A DNA stretch of 37,713 bases from a bacterium (GCA_024224155.1 JAAENP010000469.1:1-37713), one strand, 5' to 3'. Positions 22,706 through 32,164 are shown, numbered from the stretch's first letter. Numbers and translations are program-made. Notes: generated by a model not told the origin, from the letters alone.

Positions 22706-24708
22706 CGATCGCCCCCCTCGGCCGTGGCGTTCGAGCTGGTGGCGCTCTGGAATTGGGCGGTGGAGGTCTCGAAGTCGTAGAGCACGCGGCCGGCCCGAAT
22801 GACGGCGCCGTCGGGGTTCTCCAGCGTCACCGGGCTTCCCGAGACCTCGACCTTCGAATCACCGGGCCGGTAGAGAGCTTCCGATCCACGGACCTTGCGC
22901 CCGCCAACGCGATCGTCGATCAAGGTCTCGCCGCTGCACTCCAGGCGATCGAGGCTCGAGCCCTCGCCGAGATACACCGCCAGGTCATCGCAACTCATCA
23001 ACCGCCCCGAATCCCTGACTTCCGAGTTGCCTTTGTACTCGATCAGATTCTCTGCTTTCGTGTAGTCGAGAGTATCGGCCGACACCCGCACCGGCCCCCG
23101 CTGCTCGTCCTCGCCCTCCCCTCCCCCGGTCGATTGGCGTTCGAGAGTCGTTTGGACTCCCCCGAGCGCCCGCAGGCGCCCGCCATTCTCTCCGATCAGG
23201 CGCTCCGCAGTCAGGAAACTTTCTCCCTGCCAGGCTCGCACCTTGCCCTGGAACTCGAACTCGCCGGTCGCCTGCGCCCATTTGGCCGTCTCCGCGGTGA
23301 CCTGGATCGGCAGGTCGGCGGAGGTCTCGGTAGCCGTGACCATGGTGAAGTCACCGTCGGGTGGAAACCACGCCCGCACCCCGCTGCGTGCGGCTACGTC
23401 TCCGGTGGTCCTGTGGTAGGCAAGCTGGGGCGCGCTCAACTCGCCCTCGCCGGTGTATACGTAGGCCGGCTCGCCTTCGACCTCGACCAGATCTTTGCCG
23501 CGGGCGGTAAGAGTCTCGCCCGTGGTCTGGAAACCGGGCCGGTGCAGGTCGACGCCGCCGATGACTTGGAACTCGGCCAGTTCACCCTCGCGGTCGAACT
23601 TGGCCGCCGTCACGCCGCCACAGACTCGGCTGAGCTCGCGGGTCTCATCGAATTCGAGAAATTCGGTCATCGTCATCGCGCCGGCGGTGGTCACCTCGCG
23701 GACCTGTCCTTTGCGAAACGTGGCCTCGAGCCGGCGCGTCGAGAATCGTCGGACCATCCCGCTGTCGTCGGCCTGATCGAAACGGACCGGCGCGTTCGCT
23801 GTACCCGCGATCTCCGCCCGCCGCGGCTCGCTGCCGTCCTTGCCGTAGGCGATGGAGACCTCTTCGCCGGCGAATCGAAGCCGCCGCTCGAATCCTCGGG
23901 GATCGTCCGAGACCAGCGTGCCGGCCACGTTCCAGCGGGCGCGGACGAACCGCGCCTGCGACTCCTCCTTGCCGGCCAAGGTCACCGCAATGCGCCCGCA
24001 GGTGAGCTGGTCGCGACCGCTGAGGAGGGTGACTTCGCCCTCGGCGTGAACCAGATTGTCCGGTTTGTCGTACACGACCCGCTTGGCTCGCAAGCTCATG
24101 GCGTCGTCCGGTCCCTCCCCTTCGCTCGAGAGCCGGACCTTCCCGGTCAGCTGGAATCGGTCTTTTTTCAGATAGGCCTCGATCTCGTTGGCCGAGCCGG
24201 TCATCCGGTCGCCGGCGGCAAACTCGATCGGTGCCCGGCTCCTCACCAGTTTGCCCTTGTTCAGCAGCGCGAACTTCTGCCCTTTCATCTCGACGCCGTC
24301 GGGCCCGGTCAAGACCACGTTGCCCTCGACCTCGGCGGTGTTTCGCTTCGATTGGTAGCGGCCGCTCTTGGCCGCCAGCTCGTAGACTTCACCGGAGTCC
24401 CGCTCGACCGTGAGCACGATGCCTTCGAGAGTGACCACGTTGTCGCGATCGGCGAGGATGCGGTCGGCTCGAATGTGAAACAGTCGCTGCTCTCCGTCGG
24501 TGACCTCGTAGTCGAACCCTTTGCCCGAGAGAATGATGTCGGCCAGGCTGGAGTCGAGCTCACTCCCGGTCCCGGTCTCGATCTCGGCCTCGTCGCTCAT
24601 GCGGTTGTCGATGAAGATCGCCACCACGGCTCCCAGAAACAGCGCCAGGGCGACCAGTAGGAGTCGTCGAATCAGGACGACGGGGCGATAGCTCCCGGAC
24701 TTGCTCAC
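22702..24708 (-). CDS. Large LptC-LptA/OstA-like LPS transport protein
   Basis: This 668-residue protein has one N-terminal membrane anchor (about 13-34, '[22 protein letters not shown]') and an LptC-like start to the periplasmic part. A long series of beta-jellyroll segments of the OstA/LptA kind follows ('[18 protein letters not shown]', '[14 protein letters not shown]', '[16 protein letters not shown]', '[20 protein letters not shown]'). LptC is normally about 190 residues and LptA about 180, so this chain could form both LptC and much of the periplasmic bridge. Its overlap with lptB (4 nt) supports the function. No separate lptA is seen. Domain limits are by eye. Confidence 0.85.
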   Translation of the reverse strand: MSKSGSYRPVVLIRRLLLVALALFLGAVVAIFIDNRMSDEAEIETGTGSELDSSLADIILSGKGFDYEVTDGEQRLFHIRADRILADRDNVVTLEGIVLTVERDSGEVYELAAKSGRYQSKRNTAEVEGNVVLTGPDGVEMKGQKFALLNKGKLVRSRAPIEFAAGDRMTGSANEIEAYLKKDRFQLTGKVRLSSEGEGPDDAMSLRAKRVVYDKPDNLVHAEGEVTLLSGRDQLTCGRIAVTLAGKEESQARFVRARWNVAGTLVSDDPRGFERRLRFAGEEVSIAYGKDGSEPRRAEIAGTANAPVRFDQADDSGMVRRFSTRRLEATFRKGQVREVTTAGAMTMTEFLEFDETRELSRVCGGVTAAKFDREGELAEFQVIGGVDLHRPGFQTTGETLTARGKDLVEVEGEPAYVYTGEGELSAPQLAYHRTTGDVAARSGVRAWFPPDGDFTMVTATETSADLPIQVTAETAKWAQATGEFEFQGKVRAWQGESFLTAERLIGENGGRLRALGGVQTTLERQSTGGGEGEDEQRGPVRVSADTLDYTKAENLIEYKGNSEVRDSGRLMSCDDLAVYLGEGSSLDRLECSGETLIDDRVGGRKVRGSEALYRPGDSKVEVSGSPVTLENPDGAVIRAGRVLYDFETSTAQFQSATSSNATAEGGDR

Positions 24709-24717
24709 CGATTCATT

Positions 24718-26439
24718 CTATGGGTCTTGGAGACCGGCCGTGGCCGGACGGGCGTCGACAATCTCGACCGAGGCACGCCCCAGGTAGCTGTCGACCTTCA
24801 AGTGTCCGAGAACCTCGAAGGGCTCGGAGAACAGCTCGGTCCGATCCGCCCAGCGCCAGGCGACCAGATCCACAGCGACCCCCGAATCGTCACGGGCTCT
24901 GAGCCCGAGGTGATCCTTGCCGAACTGGCGCGGCGGAACCGCCAGGCTCAGAGGCCCGAGTCGGAAGAGCGGCCGCCGGTTGGCCATGCCAAACGGCTCG
25001 AGGCGATCGAGCTGATCGACCAGATCCAGGCTCACGGCCTCGACCTCCAAGTGCTCCTCGTACTCGTAGCTCGGCACCAGTACGTCCGGATCCCACGCCT
25101 CGGCGGCCTCCTGGAATGCCCGGTCGACCTCCTCCAGGACATCGATCTCGATCGAGATCCCGATCGCCTGGGCGTGGCCGCCGAAGCGCCGAAACCGATC
25201 CTCGAAGGCGCTCAGAAAATCGTGAAGATGTACCCCGCGTACACTCCGCCCCGAGCCCACGGCGATCGCGTCATCCCCGGCACCCTGCAGACTCAGGAGG
25301 ATCGCCGGGCGGTGGAACTCCCGCGCCAGCCGGCCGGCCGCGATGCCCAGAACGCCCCGATGCCAATCCGGGCTCCAGGCCATCAGGAACCTGGGCAGGG
25401 CCTTGCCGGTGTCGAGGAACCTGGCTCGCGCCTCCTCGACGACCGCCAGCTCGGCTCGCTGTCGTTCCTGGTTCCATCGGTCGAGGGTCTCGGCCAGATC
25501 GCGGGCACGAACCGGATCGCGCTCGAGCAGCAGCTCGAGAGCCGGCTCGGGATTGTCCATCCTGCCGGCCGCGTTCAGACGCGGACCGAGCCGAAAGCCG
25601 ACGTCGCCGGCGGTCACCGATTGGCGCACCCGCGACACCTCGATCAGGGCCTTGAGACCGGCCGAGCGGGTGGTGTCGAGCGCCTCAAGGCCGAGGGCGG
25701 CGATCGTTCGGTTCTCACCGGTCAGCGGCACCAGGTCGGCGATGGTTCCGAGACACGCGATTCGCAGCAGCGCTATGGGATCGACCTCTCGGCCCGCCGC
25801 CTCGGCGAGAGCGATTGCCAGCTTGAAAGCCAGTCCGGCGCCGCTGAGCTCCCGATAAGGATAGTCGCAGGCTTCTTGATGGGGATTGATCTCTATCACC
25901 CGGGGATCGAGAGCCGGGCCTGGGATGTGGTGATCGGTCACGATCACCGAGATGTCCCTCTCAAGCGCGGCCTTGGCGGCGTCGATCGAGCGCGAGCCGC
26001 AGTCGGCCGTGACGATGAGCCGGCTCCCGTTCGCCTCCGCGCGCTCGACATGAACCGGTTGGAAGCCGTAGCCCTCGGCCATTCGGTGCGGCAGAATCGA
26101 ATCGGCTTCGAGACCGCAGGCCCTAAAGACGGCCAGGAGCATCGCGGTAGCGCTGACGCCGTCGACGTCGTAGTCGCCGACGATCGAGACCCGCTCGCCA
26201 AGCTCGCGCGCCGCCAGCAGTCGCTCGACGGCCTCGGGCAGGCCGGCGAGACGCCGCGGGTCGTGCAGGTCGGAGAGCGACGGCGAAAGGAATCGCCCGA
26301 CCTCGTCGGCGTTTTCGAGCCCGCGACGGGCCAGGAGTCGAGCGAGCCGCGGGTCGACATCGGTGACCCCATCGGCCAGCGCAATCTCCGGGGCGGGAGC
26401 GGCCCTCCAAACCGCTGTTGGCCTTGCCACTGGGTCCAC
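24718..26439 (-). CDS. recJ: Single-stranded-DNA exonuclease RecJ
   Basis: This 573-residue DHH phosphoesterase has motif I 'VGDYDVDGVSATAMLL', 'VTADCGS' (motif II), the DHH motif 'VIVTDHHIPG', the 'GTIADLVPL' motif IV and the DHHA1 domain with 'SGRSVRGVHLHDFL' and 'RFGGHAQAIG'. A C-terminal OB-like domain follows. It degrades ssDNA 5' to 3' in recombination and mismatch repair. It starts at GTG 26439 (a second in-frame GTG is at 26430). The gene lies 19 nt after accA and 9 nt before the lptC/A-like gene. Confidence 0.95.
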   Translation of the reverse strand: MDPVARPTAVWRAAPAPEIALADGVTDVDPRLARLLARRGLENADEVGRFLSPSLSDLHDPRRLAGLPEAVERLLAARELGERVSIVGDYDVDGVSATAMLLAVFRACGLEADSILPHRMAEGYGFQPVHVERAEANGSRLIVTADCGSRSIDAAKAALERDISVIVTDHHIPGPALDPRVIEINPHQEACDYPYRELSGAGLAFKLAIALAEAAGREVDPIALLRIACLGTIADLVPLTGENRTIAALGLEALDTTRSAGLKALIEVSRVRQSVTAGDVGFRLGPRLNAAGRMDNPEPALELLLERDPVRARDLAETLDRWNQERQRAELAVVEEARARFLDTGKALPRFLMAWSPDWHRGVLGIAAGRLAREFHRPAILLSLQGAGDDAIAVGSGRSVRGVHLHDFLSAFEDRFRRFGGHAQAIGISIEIDVLEEVDRAFQEAAEAWDPDVLVPSYEYEEHLEVEAVSLDLVDQLDRLEPFGMANRRPLFRLGPLSLAVPPRQFGKDHLGLRARDDSGVAVDLVAWRWADRTELFSEPFEVLGHLKVDSYLGRASVEIVDARPATAGLQDP

Positions 26440-26458
26440 CGCGGAGGCTAGCTCGGCC

Positions 26459-27412
26459 TCAACTCTCGGTCAGAAAGCCGAGCTTCCTGAACCGGTTGTA
26501 ACGCGCGGCCAAGAGCTTGTCGAGCGACTGGCCTTCGATCTCGGCCAGACCGGCGGCGATCGTGCCACCGACGTTCTGGATGGTCTCGTTGGGGTTGGCG
26601 TGCGCCGCCCCGGCGGGCTCCGGAATGACCGCGTCGACGACGCCGAGCTCGAAGATGTCGGGTGCCGTCAGCCGGAGGGCGTCCGCAGCGTTCTCCTTCT
26701 TGTTTTGATCCTTCCACAGGATCGCGGCGCAGCCCTCGGGCGAGATCACCGAATACACCGAGTACTGGAGCATGTACACGCGATCTCCCATCGCGATCCC
26801 GAGGGCACCGCCGCTGCCGCCCTCTCCGGTGATGGTGACCACGATCGGGGTGCGCAGAGCGGCCATCTCGATCAGGTTGCGGGCGATGGCCTCGGCCTGG
26901 CCGCGCTGCTCGGCGCCGATGCCCGGATAGGCGCCGGGGGTATCGACGAAGCACAAGAGCGGCAGGGAAAACCGCTCGGCCATCTTCATCAAGCGCAGGG
27001 CCTTGCGGTAGCCCTCGGGGCGGGCTTGGCCGAAGTTGCGATGGATTCTCTCCTTGGTAGCGCGGCCCTTCTGGTGACCCAGCACCGCCACCGAGCGACC
27101 CATGAACCTCGCCAGCCCGGCGACGATGGCGGGGTCGTCGGCGAAGGCGCGGTCGCCGTGAACCTCCACCCAATCGCTCATCAGGTGCTCGACGTAGTCG
27201 AGGGTGTGGGGCCGCTCGGAGTGCCTCGCCACCAGCGTCTTTTCCCAACGCGAGAGCGTGCCGTAGACCTCGGTGGTGTCCTTGATCAGCTTGGACTTGA
27301 GACGCGAGATCTCCTTGCTCCGACCGGAGCCCTCGGGATAGCTCTCCAGTTCTTCGATTCGGCGGCGCAGGTCCTCCAGAGGCGCTTCGAACGGTACTTC
27401 GCTGGGACGCAT
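26459..27412 (-). CDS. accA: Acetyl-CoA carboxylase carboxyltransferase, alpha subunit
   Basis: This 317-residue AccA has the usual N-terminal helices ('LRRRIEELES') and the crotonase-like core: 'DPAIVAGLARFMGRSVAVLGHQKG', 'NFGQARPEGYRKALRLM', 'FVDTPGAYPG', 'GEGGSGGALGIAMGD' and 'EGCAAILWKD'. With AccD it transfers carboxyl from biotin to acetyl-CoA, making malonyl-CoA for fatty acids. AccD is not in the window. The gene sits between priA (32 nt) and recJ (19 nt) on the same strand. Confidence 0.96.
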   Translation of the reverse strand: MRPSEVPFEAPLEDLRRRIEELESYPEGSGRSKEISRLKSKLIKDTTEVYGTLSRWEKTLVARHSERPHTLDYVEHLMSDWVEVHGDRAFADDPAIVAGLARFMGRSVAVLGHQKGRATKERIHRNFGQARPEGYRKALRLMKMAERFSLPLLCFVDTPGAYPGIGAEQRGQAEAIARNLIEMAALRTPIVVTITGEGGSGGALGIAMGDRVYMLQYSVYSVISPEGCAAILWKDQNKKENAADALRLTAPDIFELGVVDAVIPEPAGAAHANPNETIQNVGGTIAAGLAEIEGQSLDKLLAARYNRFRKLGFLTES

Positions 27413-27444
27413 GGCGGGCCGTCAAGCTAGCATGTCTGAGCCGC

Positions 27445-29901
27445 CTACAACAACTCCATCGGGTCGACGTCGACGACGATCTCCGAAGTCGCGCGCTCGG
27501 GCAGGCTCGCCTGCACCAGCCGCCGAACTCGGCTCGCCGAGGGGCCGCGAACCAGGATCTGAAAACGCCACTTACCGCGCAGGCGCTCGAAGGCGGCGGG
27601 TGCCGGTCCGATCACGCGAATCTCCGCTCCCCTCTCCCCTACCCCGGGCGCTCGGCGCCCGAGCTCGTGGGCAACTCGCTCGGCGGTCTGGGCGGCCCGT
27701 TCGCGATGACTATCGCGCACCAGAAGCTGCACCATTCTCGTGTAGGGCGGATAGTGGAAGATCCTCCGAAAACGCATCTCCTCCTCGCGAAAGGCGCGGT
27801 CGTCGTGCGTCAGCACGGACTGGATGGCGTAGTGATCGGGATGGTAGGTCTGGATCAAGAACTTGCCCTTGCGGTCGCCTCGACCGGCGGGGCCGCCGAG
27901 CTGGATCAACAGGTTGTAGGTGCGCTCGACCGCCCGAAAATCCGGGAAGCTCAGGTAGGCGTCGGCCTGGAGAACGGCGGCCAGCGCCACTCCCGGGAAA
28001 TGATGCCCCTTGGCCACCATCTGGGTACCGATCAGGACTTGGGTCTCACCCCGGCCAAAGCGATCCAGCACGTTGGTGACGCCGCCGCGGCGGCGCACGG
28101 TGTCGCGGTCCAGTACCGCCGCCGGGACCTCCGGGAATCGTTCACGAAACTCCTCCTCGACGCGCTCGGTACCCGTCCCCATCGGCTCGAGGGCGGATTC
28201 GCCGCAGCTCGGGCAGGTCTCGGGCACCGACCGACGGGACCCGCAATAGTGGCATTGCAGCTCATCGAAACGCTTGTGGAAGGTCCTTGGCAGACCACAG
28301 TCGTCGCAGCGCAGATCGTCTCCGCACGCGCGGCACAACAGCACCGGCGAGTAGCCGCGCCGGTTCCTCAAGAGGATCGCCTGGTCCCCGGCCGTGAACG
28401 CCTCCTCCATCTCGGTCAGCAGCCGGGGTGAGAAGTGCACCGTTCCGGGCCGCCGGATCTCGGTCGACTCCCGCAGATCGACCAGCACGCTCTCGGGGAG
28501 CTCGCCGATCCCCACCCGCTCGGTGAGTAGCAGCGGCGACAGCTTCTCGCGCTCGGCGTTCAACCGGCTCTCGAGGCTCGGTGTCGCCGAGACCAGGGCC
28601 ACCGTCGCCTCGGCTTCGCGACCGCGCCAGAGAGCCACGTCGCGAGCGTTGTAGCGGGGCGTCGAGCCCTGCTTGTACGCGGAGTCGTGCTCCTCGTCCA
28701 CGACCACCAGCTCGAGATTGCGCACCGGCGCGAAGATGGCCGAGCGCGGGCCGAGCACCAATCGCGCTTCCCCACTCCGGATGCGGTGCCACTCCTGCTG
28801 GCGCTCGGGCGCGCTCAGGGCCGAATGCAGAATCGCCGCGTGCTTTCCAAATCGCTCGCGCAGCGCCTGGGCCAGCACCGGTACCAGTGCGATCTCCGGA
28901 ACCAACAGAATCGCCGAGCCGTCGCCGGCGAGGACCCTCTCGACCGCGCGCAGGTAGACCTCGGTCTTACCGCTTCCGGTCATCCCATGGAGCAGGAACG
29001 GCCGGAATCGCCCTTCGGCGAGTGCCGTCGTCAGGCTCTCGACGGCCTCGGCCTGGTCCGGCCTCAAGACGAAACTGTTCTTGCGCCCCGGCTCGGTTCG
29101 ATGCTCGTCGAGCTCCAGCCGAGCGATCTGGGTGAAGCTCCGAAGCACCCCGAGCTTGATCAGCCGGCGCACCACGCCCGGCGACACCTCGAGCTCGGCC
29201 TCGAGCTCGGATCGCAGTGCCGGCCGCCCGGCATTCGCCAACCACTCGACCACGGCGCGGCCCGGTTTCGAGCGCCCGCATCTCTCCAAGAGCTCTTCGA
29301 GCGTGCCCTGGGCCAGCTCGACCGCGGTGACGTAGCGGGTACCGGTGCGACGAGATTCCGAAACACTCAGCCAGCCCCTTTCGCGCAGGCGCTCGACCGC
29401 TTCGTGAATCGCGGCGCCGCCGCACGCGGCTTCGAGCTCGGCCAGGCTCATCCTGCCACCGGGCCGCAGAGCCTCGAGCACCTTCTCCTCGAGCCCGTCC
29501 CTGGCTCTGCTCGCCAGGGCTCCGCGATCGCTCAGCCACACCCGCTGGCTGCCCCAGGCCTCGAGCCCCGAGGGCAGAAGCGCCCGGTAGACCTCCCCGA
29601 TCGGCGCCAGGTAGTACTCGCTCACGAACGCGGCGAGGTGAGTGAGCTCGGCCGGCAGGATCGGAGCGAGATCGATCGCGGCGGTCAGCGGCTTGAGCTT
29701 GATCCCGGCCTCGGCGGGATCGCGAGCGTGCCGTTCGACCACCACGCCCGTGACCTTGCGCCGCCCCACCGGCACCCGAACGCGAACGCCCGGGAGGGCG
29801 CGCTGATCCATGGACGGCGGCACCAGATAGTCGAGCGCCTTGGGAATCGGCAACGGTACCGCGACCGCCGCGTAGGGTTCCTTCAGCGAGCTTGCCGACA
29901 C
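27445..29901 (-). CDS. priA: Primosomal replication helicase PriA
   Basis: This 818-residue helicase has the N-terminal 3'-DNA-binding domain ('VAVPLPIPKALDYLVP', 'GVRVRVPVGRRKVTGVVV') and a winged-helix region. Helicase lobes carry Walker A 'GMTGSGKTEVYLRA' and 'VVDEEHDSAYKQ'. Eight zinc cysteines lie in the 'CRACGDDLRCDDCG' and 'CHYCGSRRSVPETCPSCG' segments. It restarts stalled replication forks. The start is GTG 29901 with only a weak Shine-Dalgarno, chosen because it opens just before the conserved N-terminal domain. It lies immediately downstream of the carD terminator and is the first gene of the long operon. Confidence 0.95.
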   Translation of the reverse strand: MSASSLKEPYAAVAVPLPIPKALDYLVPPSMDQRALPGVRVRVPVGRRKVTGVVVERHARDPAEAGIKLKPLTAAIDLAPILPAELTHLAAFVSEYYLAPIGEVYRALLPSGLEAWGSQRVWLSDRGALASRARDGLEEKVLEALRPGGRMSLAELEAACGGAAIHEAVERLRERGWLSVSESRRTGTRYVTAVELAQGTLEELLERCGRSKPGRAVVEWLANAGRPALRSELEAELEVSPGVVRRLIKLGVLRSFTQIARLELDEHRTEPGRKNSFVLRPDQAEAVESLTTALAEGRFRPFLLHGMTGSGKTEVYLRAVERVLAGDGSAILLVPEIALVPVLAQALRERFGKHAAILHSALSAPERQQEWHRIRSGEARLVLGPRSAIFAPVRNLELVVVDEEHDSAYKQGSTPRYNARDVALWRGREAEATVALVSATPSLESRLNAEREKLSPLLLTERVGIGELPESVLVDLRESTEIRRPGTVHFSPRLLTEMEEAFTAGDQAILLRNRRGYSPVLLCRACGDDLRCDDCGLPRTFHKRFDELQCHYCGSRRSVPETCPSCGESALEPMGTGTERVEEEFRERFPEVPAAVLDRDTVRRRGGVTNVLDRFGRGETQVLIGTQMVAKGHHFPGVALAAVLQADAYLSFPDFRAVERTYNLLIQLGGPAGRGDRKGKFLIQTYHPDHYAIQSVLTHDDRAFREEEMRFRRIFHYPPYTRMVQLLVRDSHRERAAQTAERVAHELGRRAPGVGERGAEIRVIGPAPAAFERLRGKWRFQILVRGPSASRVRRLVQASLPERATSEIVVDVDPMELL

Positions 29902-29929
29902 AGTCGGAGCCTAACCCGATTCGACGAGG

Positions 29930-29970
29930 GCAAGGAAAAGCGGCCGGCCGTTTCGAGGGCGGCCGGCCGC
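29930..29970 (-). terminator. Rho-independent terminator of carD
   Basis: On the minus strand an 11-bp perfect GC stem (29970-29960 with 29950-29940), with a 9-nt loop, is followed by CTTTTCCTT. It starts 25 nt after the carD stop and separates carD from priA. Confidence 0.8.
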
Positions 29971-29995
29971 ATCAGAAACCAGGAAAAGGTCTCGG

Positions 29996-30517
29996 CTATT
30001 CGGGCTCGGGGTTCGCCTTCCGGCGCTTCTCGATGCCGGTGTGCAAAGCCTTCTCGACCTGCTTGTCGGCGGCGCCTTCCTCGATCTTCTTGACGTGGGC
30101 GACCTCGCTGACAATGAAATAGCGCGCCCGCTCGTACATCTTCTTCTCGCGGAACGACAGGCTCTTTTTGGTGCTCACCAAACGCAAGTTCTTGAGAACC
30201 TGGGCCACTTCGTGCAGCTCGCCGGTCTTCATCTTGTCGAGATTCTGCTTGTAGCGCCCCTTCCAATCCTTGTAGGTGTCGATGTTGCCGTCCCGAAGCG
30301 TCCGGAACAGACTCCGGATGTCGGTGGTCTGACCCAGCGGGCGCAGACCAACCAGCTCGAGATTCGGCTTCGGAACCATGACCTTCGAGTCATTCGACAT
30401 GAACCGGAGGTGATAGTAGGTCTGTTCCAGGCCATCGATCTCGCCCTGCTCGATCTTCTCTACCACTGTCACCCCGTGGTTCGGGTACACAAGTTTCTGT
30501 CCAACTCTGAAAGCCAA
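29996..30517 (-). CDS. carD: CarD-family transcription regulator
   Basis: This 173-residue protein has the N-terminal RNA-polymerase-interacting domain ('FRVGQKLVYPNHGVTVVEKI') and the helical DNA-binding domain ('YKQNLDKMKTGELHEVAQVLKNL', 'LSFREKKMYERARYFIVSE'). CarD binds the beta subunit and stabilises open complexes at housekeeping promoters, notably rRNA. It has its own consensus-like promoter (30614-30642) and terminator (29930-29970), so it appears to be a monocistronic, strongly expressed unit. Confidence 0.94.
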   Translation of the reverse strand: MAFRVGQKLVYPNHGVTVVEKIEQGEIDGLEQTYYHLRFMSNDSKVMVPKPNLELVGLRPLGQTTDIRSLFRTLRDGNIDTYKDWKGRYKQNLDKMKTGELHEVAQVLKNLRLVSTKKSLSFREKKMYERARYFIVSEVAHVKKIEEGAADKQVEKALHTGIEKRRKANPEPE

Positions 30518-30613
30518 CTTTGGGGAACCCCTTTCGCTCGTATAGTATCGGCCCGAGCTCGGTCGGGCCTAGATGGGCTTAAGTCGTTGAAAGACAACAA
30601 CTTAGCGGAGCTA

Positions 30614-30642
30614 ATGATACACGAAAAAGGTCACTTTGTCAA
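30614..30642 (-). promoter_or_regulatory. Strong sigma-70-type promoter of carD
   Basis: On the minus strand TTGACA (30642-30637), a 17-nt spacer and TATCAT (30619-30614) predict a start near 30607 and a leader of about 90 nt. Confidence 0.8.
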
Positions 30643-30740
30643 GCCCCCGGAAAGGCGCATCTCGTCAAAAGCGCTTAGTCCCCGAGAATCGACCGGTCAA
30701 ACCGGCACGAGCGTTACCAAACGCCACAGCTCGACGCCCG

Positions 30741-30769
30741 TTGACACCAATACCCACCCCACCTAGGAT
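30741..30769 (+). promoter_or_regulatory. Sigma-70-type promoter of tRNA-Leu
   Basis: TTGACA (30741-30746), a 17-nt spacer and TAGGAT (30764-30769) lie 20 nt before the tRNA 5' end, the normal distance for a short tRNA leader. Confidence 0.7.
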
Positions 30770-30788
30770 TCTTCTTCGCTCACGCCCG

Positions 30789-30874
30789 GCCGGAGTGGCG
30801 GAATGGCAGACGCGACGGACTCAAAATCCGTTGAGGGCAACCTCGTGGGGGTTCGACTCCCCCCTCCGGCACCA
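30789..30874 (+). tRNA. tRNA-Leu (CAA), with encoded CCA
   Basis: This is an 86-nt class II tRNA. Acceptor GCCGGAG pairs with CTCCGGC and is followed by ACCA. The anticodon stem ACGGA/TCCGT encloses CTCAAAA, giving anticodon CAA (reads UUG). A long variable arm and a T-arm with GGTTCGACT are present. It is intact. The accessory region begins directly downstream, consistent with tRNA genes being common integration sites. Confidence 0.95.
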
Positions 30875-30957
30875 GAATTAAATCGTTGCATATGAATGGT
30901 GTACCTGTGACTCAAAACGATCGCAGCCATCGACTATTTGAGTGCTGGTTCAGTTGC

Positions 30958-30973
30958 GGCACACTCTTGGCAC
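30958..30973. repeat. Left 16-nt inverted repeat flanking the pentapeptide gene
   Basis: The reverse complement reads GTGCCAAGAGTGTGCC and matches 32102-32117 (GTGCCAGGAGTGTGCC) with one mismatch. The two copies are in opposite orientation just outside the pentapeptide-repeat gene. They could be integrase arm sites or element ends. Confidence 0.6.
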
Positions 30974-30974
30974 A

Positions 30975-32063
30975 CTAGAGAAGGGCTGTGACTGCATCGA
31001 GTACCCAGCGCAACGTGCGCTCGAGCCCGAACCGCCAGACATAACCAGCGGAGATCCAGATCCGCTCGCCCACGAGCACCAGGCCTAGGATTCCGCCTAG
31101 CAGTGTGCTGAGAGCGGTCAGCCACTGCGAGCCTCTCCGACTCAGTTTCTCGGAGACGTACAAGAGGCGCGGATGGCCATGCTCTTCGACCCACCGCGTC
31201 TCGGAGAACTCCTGGACACGTAGCGGGCATCTAGTGCGGTAGATCGTGGTTCCCACTACGAGAAGGAGGCTGCCGAGGAGAATAAAGGACATCCGATGAG
31301 GAACGGGCACCGGATACTGGATCGAGTCGATGAGCATCCGCTCATTCAGAAGTCCGATCGTATTGATCGTGACGAGGCAGGCCAGAAGAGCGCTCCAAGA
31401 CACAGCGAACAACGGGAACCTCCCAATGGCCCTGAGAAAGCCCCAGTTCAGGCGGTCGGACGCGGAGTAGACGAGTTCATCCGACCCGTCCGAGAAGCTT
31501 GAGTGGTTCTCATCAAACCGGACACGCAGCTTGGTTCGGTGTGAGAACTTCGAGCCGCGAAACTCGGCTCCGGTGAGGTTGACCCACTCAAGCACTGCGC
31601 CGCTGAAGTTTGTGTCTTTCAGCTTGGACTCTGTGAGCGAAACGTTGTTCAGAACGGCGCCTGTTAGGTCAACCGTGTTGAGGATGGCTTGCGTACAGTT
31701 CTGATTGACGAGACGGGCCCTGGTCAATCGAGCCTCTTTAAAGTGGGCGCCAACGGCCAGACCCCCCGCCAATTCCATACCGGTGCAGTCGCAGTTCCAG
31801 AACTTGGCCCGTTTGACGGAACCGCCCTGGAACTTCGCGCGACGCAGATCAGCCCGGGAGAAATCTGCATTGGAGAGTTGAGTGTTCTGAAAGGAGGCTC
31901 CCGAGAGGTCGCAGCCCTGGAAATTCGCATTCTGGAGAATAATCTCGTGCGGCCCCAGCGTCAGGCCCGACAGATCAGGCTTCAGCTCCGGATTCGCTGC
32001 TCGCCACTGGTTCCACGCGGCTAGCCCCATTTCCAGTCGCTCGACGTGTTCAGCGAGAGCCAT
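30975..32063 (-). CDS. Pentapeptide-repeat protein with C-terminal membrane helices
   Basis: This 362-residue protein has three parts. Residues 1-30 ('VERLEMGLAAWNQWRAANPE') form a helical cap seen in many bacterial pentapeptide proteins. Residues about 30-178 carry repeated A(D/N)LxX-type pentapeptides ('NADFSRADLRRAKFQG', 'LTGAVLNNVSLTES') that fold as a right-handed beta-helix. The rest holds three membrane segments (about 217-239, 257-275, 314-338). It lies alone in the less GC-rich region between tRNA-Leu and an integrase, bracketed by 16-nt inverted repeats. I do not know its function. Membrane-anchored pentapeptide proteins on islands are candidates for phage-defence effectors, which is inference only. 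Confidence 0.85.
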   Translation of the reverse strand: MALAEHVERLEMGLAAWNQWRAANPELKPDLSGLTLGPHEIILQNANFQGCDLSGASFQNTQLSNADFSRADLRRAKFQGGSVKRAKFWNCDCTGMELAGGLAVGAHFKEARLTRARLVNQNCTQAILNTVDLTGAVLNNVSLTESKLKDTNFSGAVLEWVNLTGAEFRGSKFSHRTKLRVRFDENHSSFSDGSDELVYSASDRLNWGFLRAIGRFPLFAVSWSALLACLVTINTIGLLNERMLIDSIQYPVPVPHRMSFILLGSLLLVVGTTIYRTRCPLRVQEFSETRWVEEHGHPRLLYVSEKLSRRGSQWLTALSTLLGGILGLVLVGERIWISAGYVWRFGLERTLRWVLDAVTALL

Positions 32064-32101
32064 GCACCTCGCATGATACCGCGAAGAATTCGGAATCTAG
32101 C

Positions 32102-32117
32102 GTGCCAGGAGTGTGCC
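32102..32117. repeat. Right 16-nt inverted repeat flanking the pentapeptide gene
   Basis: GTGCCAGGAGTGTGCC is the partner of 30958-30973 in inverted orientation, with a single A/G difference. It lies 38 nt upstream of the pentapeptide start codon and 135 nt before the integrase gene. Confidence 0.6.
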
Positions 32118-32164
32118 AGAGCGAGCCCTCTTTTCAGATTCCCGCGATAGATACCTGATGTACT

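Noticed and set aside
20400-22800. Sigma-54 (-24/-12) promoter near rpoN
   Set aside because: No site with both GG at -24 and GC at -12 in proper spacing could be identified upstream of the minus-strand genes.
22753-24660. 635-codon open frame on the plus strand
   Set aside because: It is antisense to the LptC/A-like gene. Its composition reflects high-GC codon structure and it lacks any recognisable domain or ribosome site.
24727-26451. 574-codon open frame on the plus strand
   Set aside because: Antisense shadow of recJ, which has all DHH motifs.
28687-30093. 468-codon open frame on the plus strand
   Set aside because: Antisense shadow of priA and carD; it also crosses the carD terminator.
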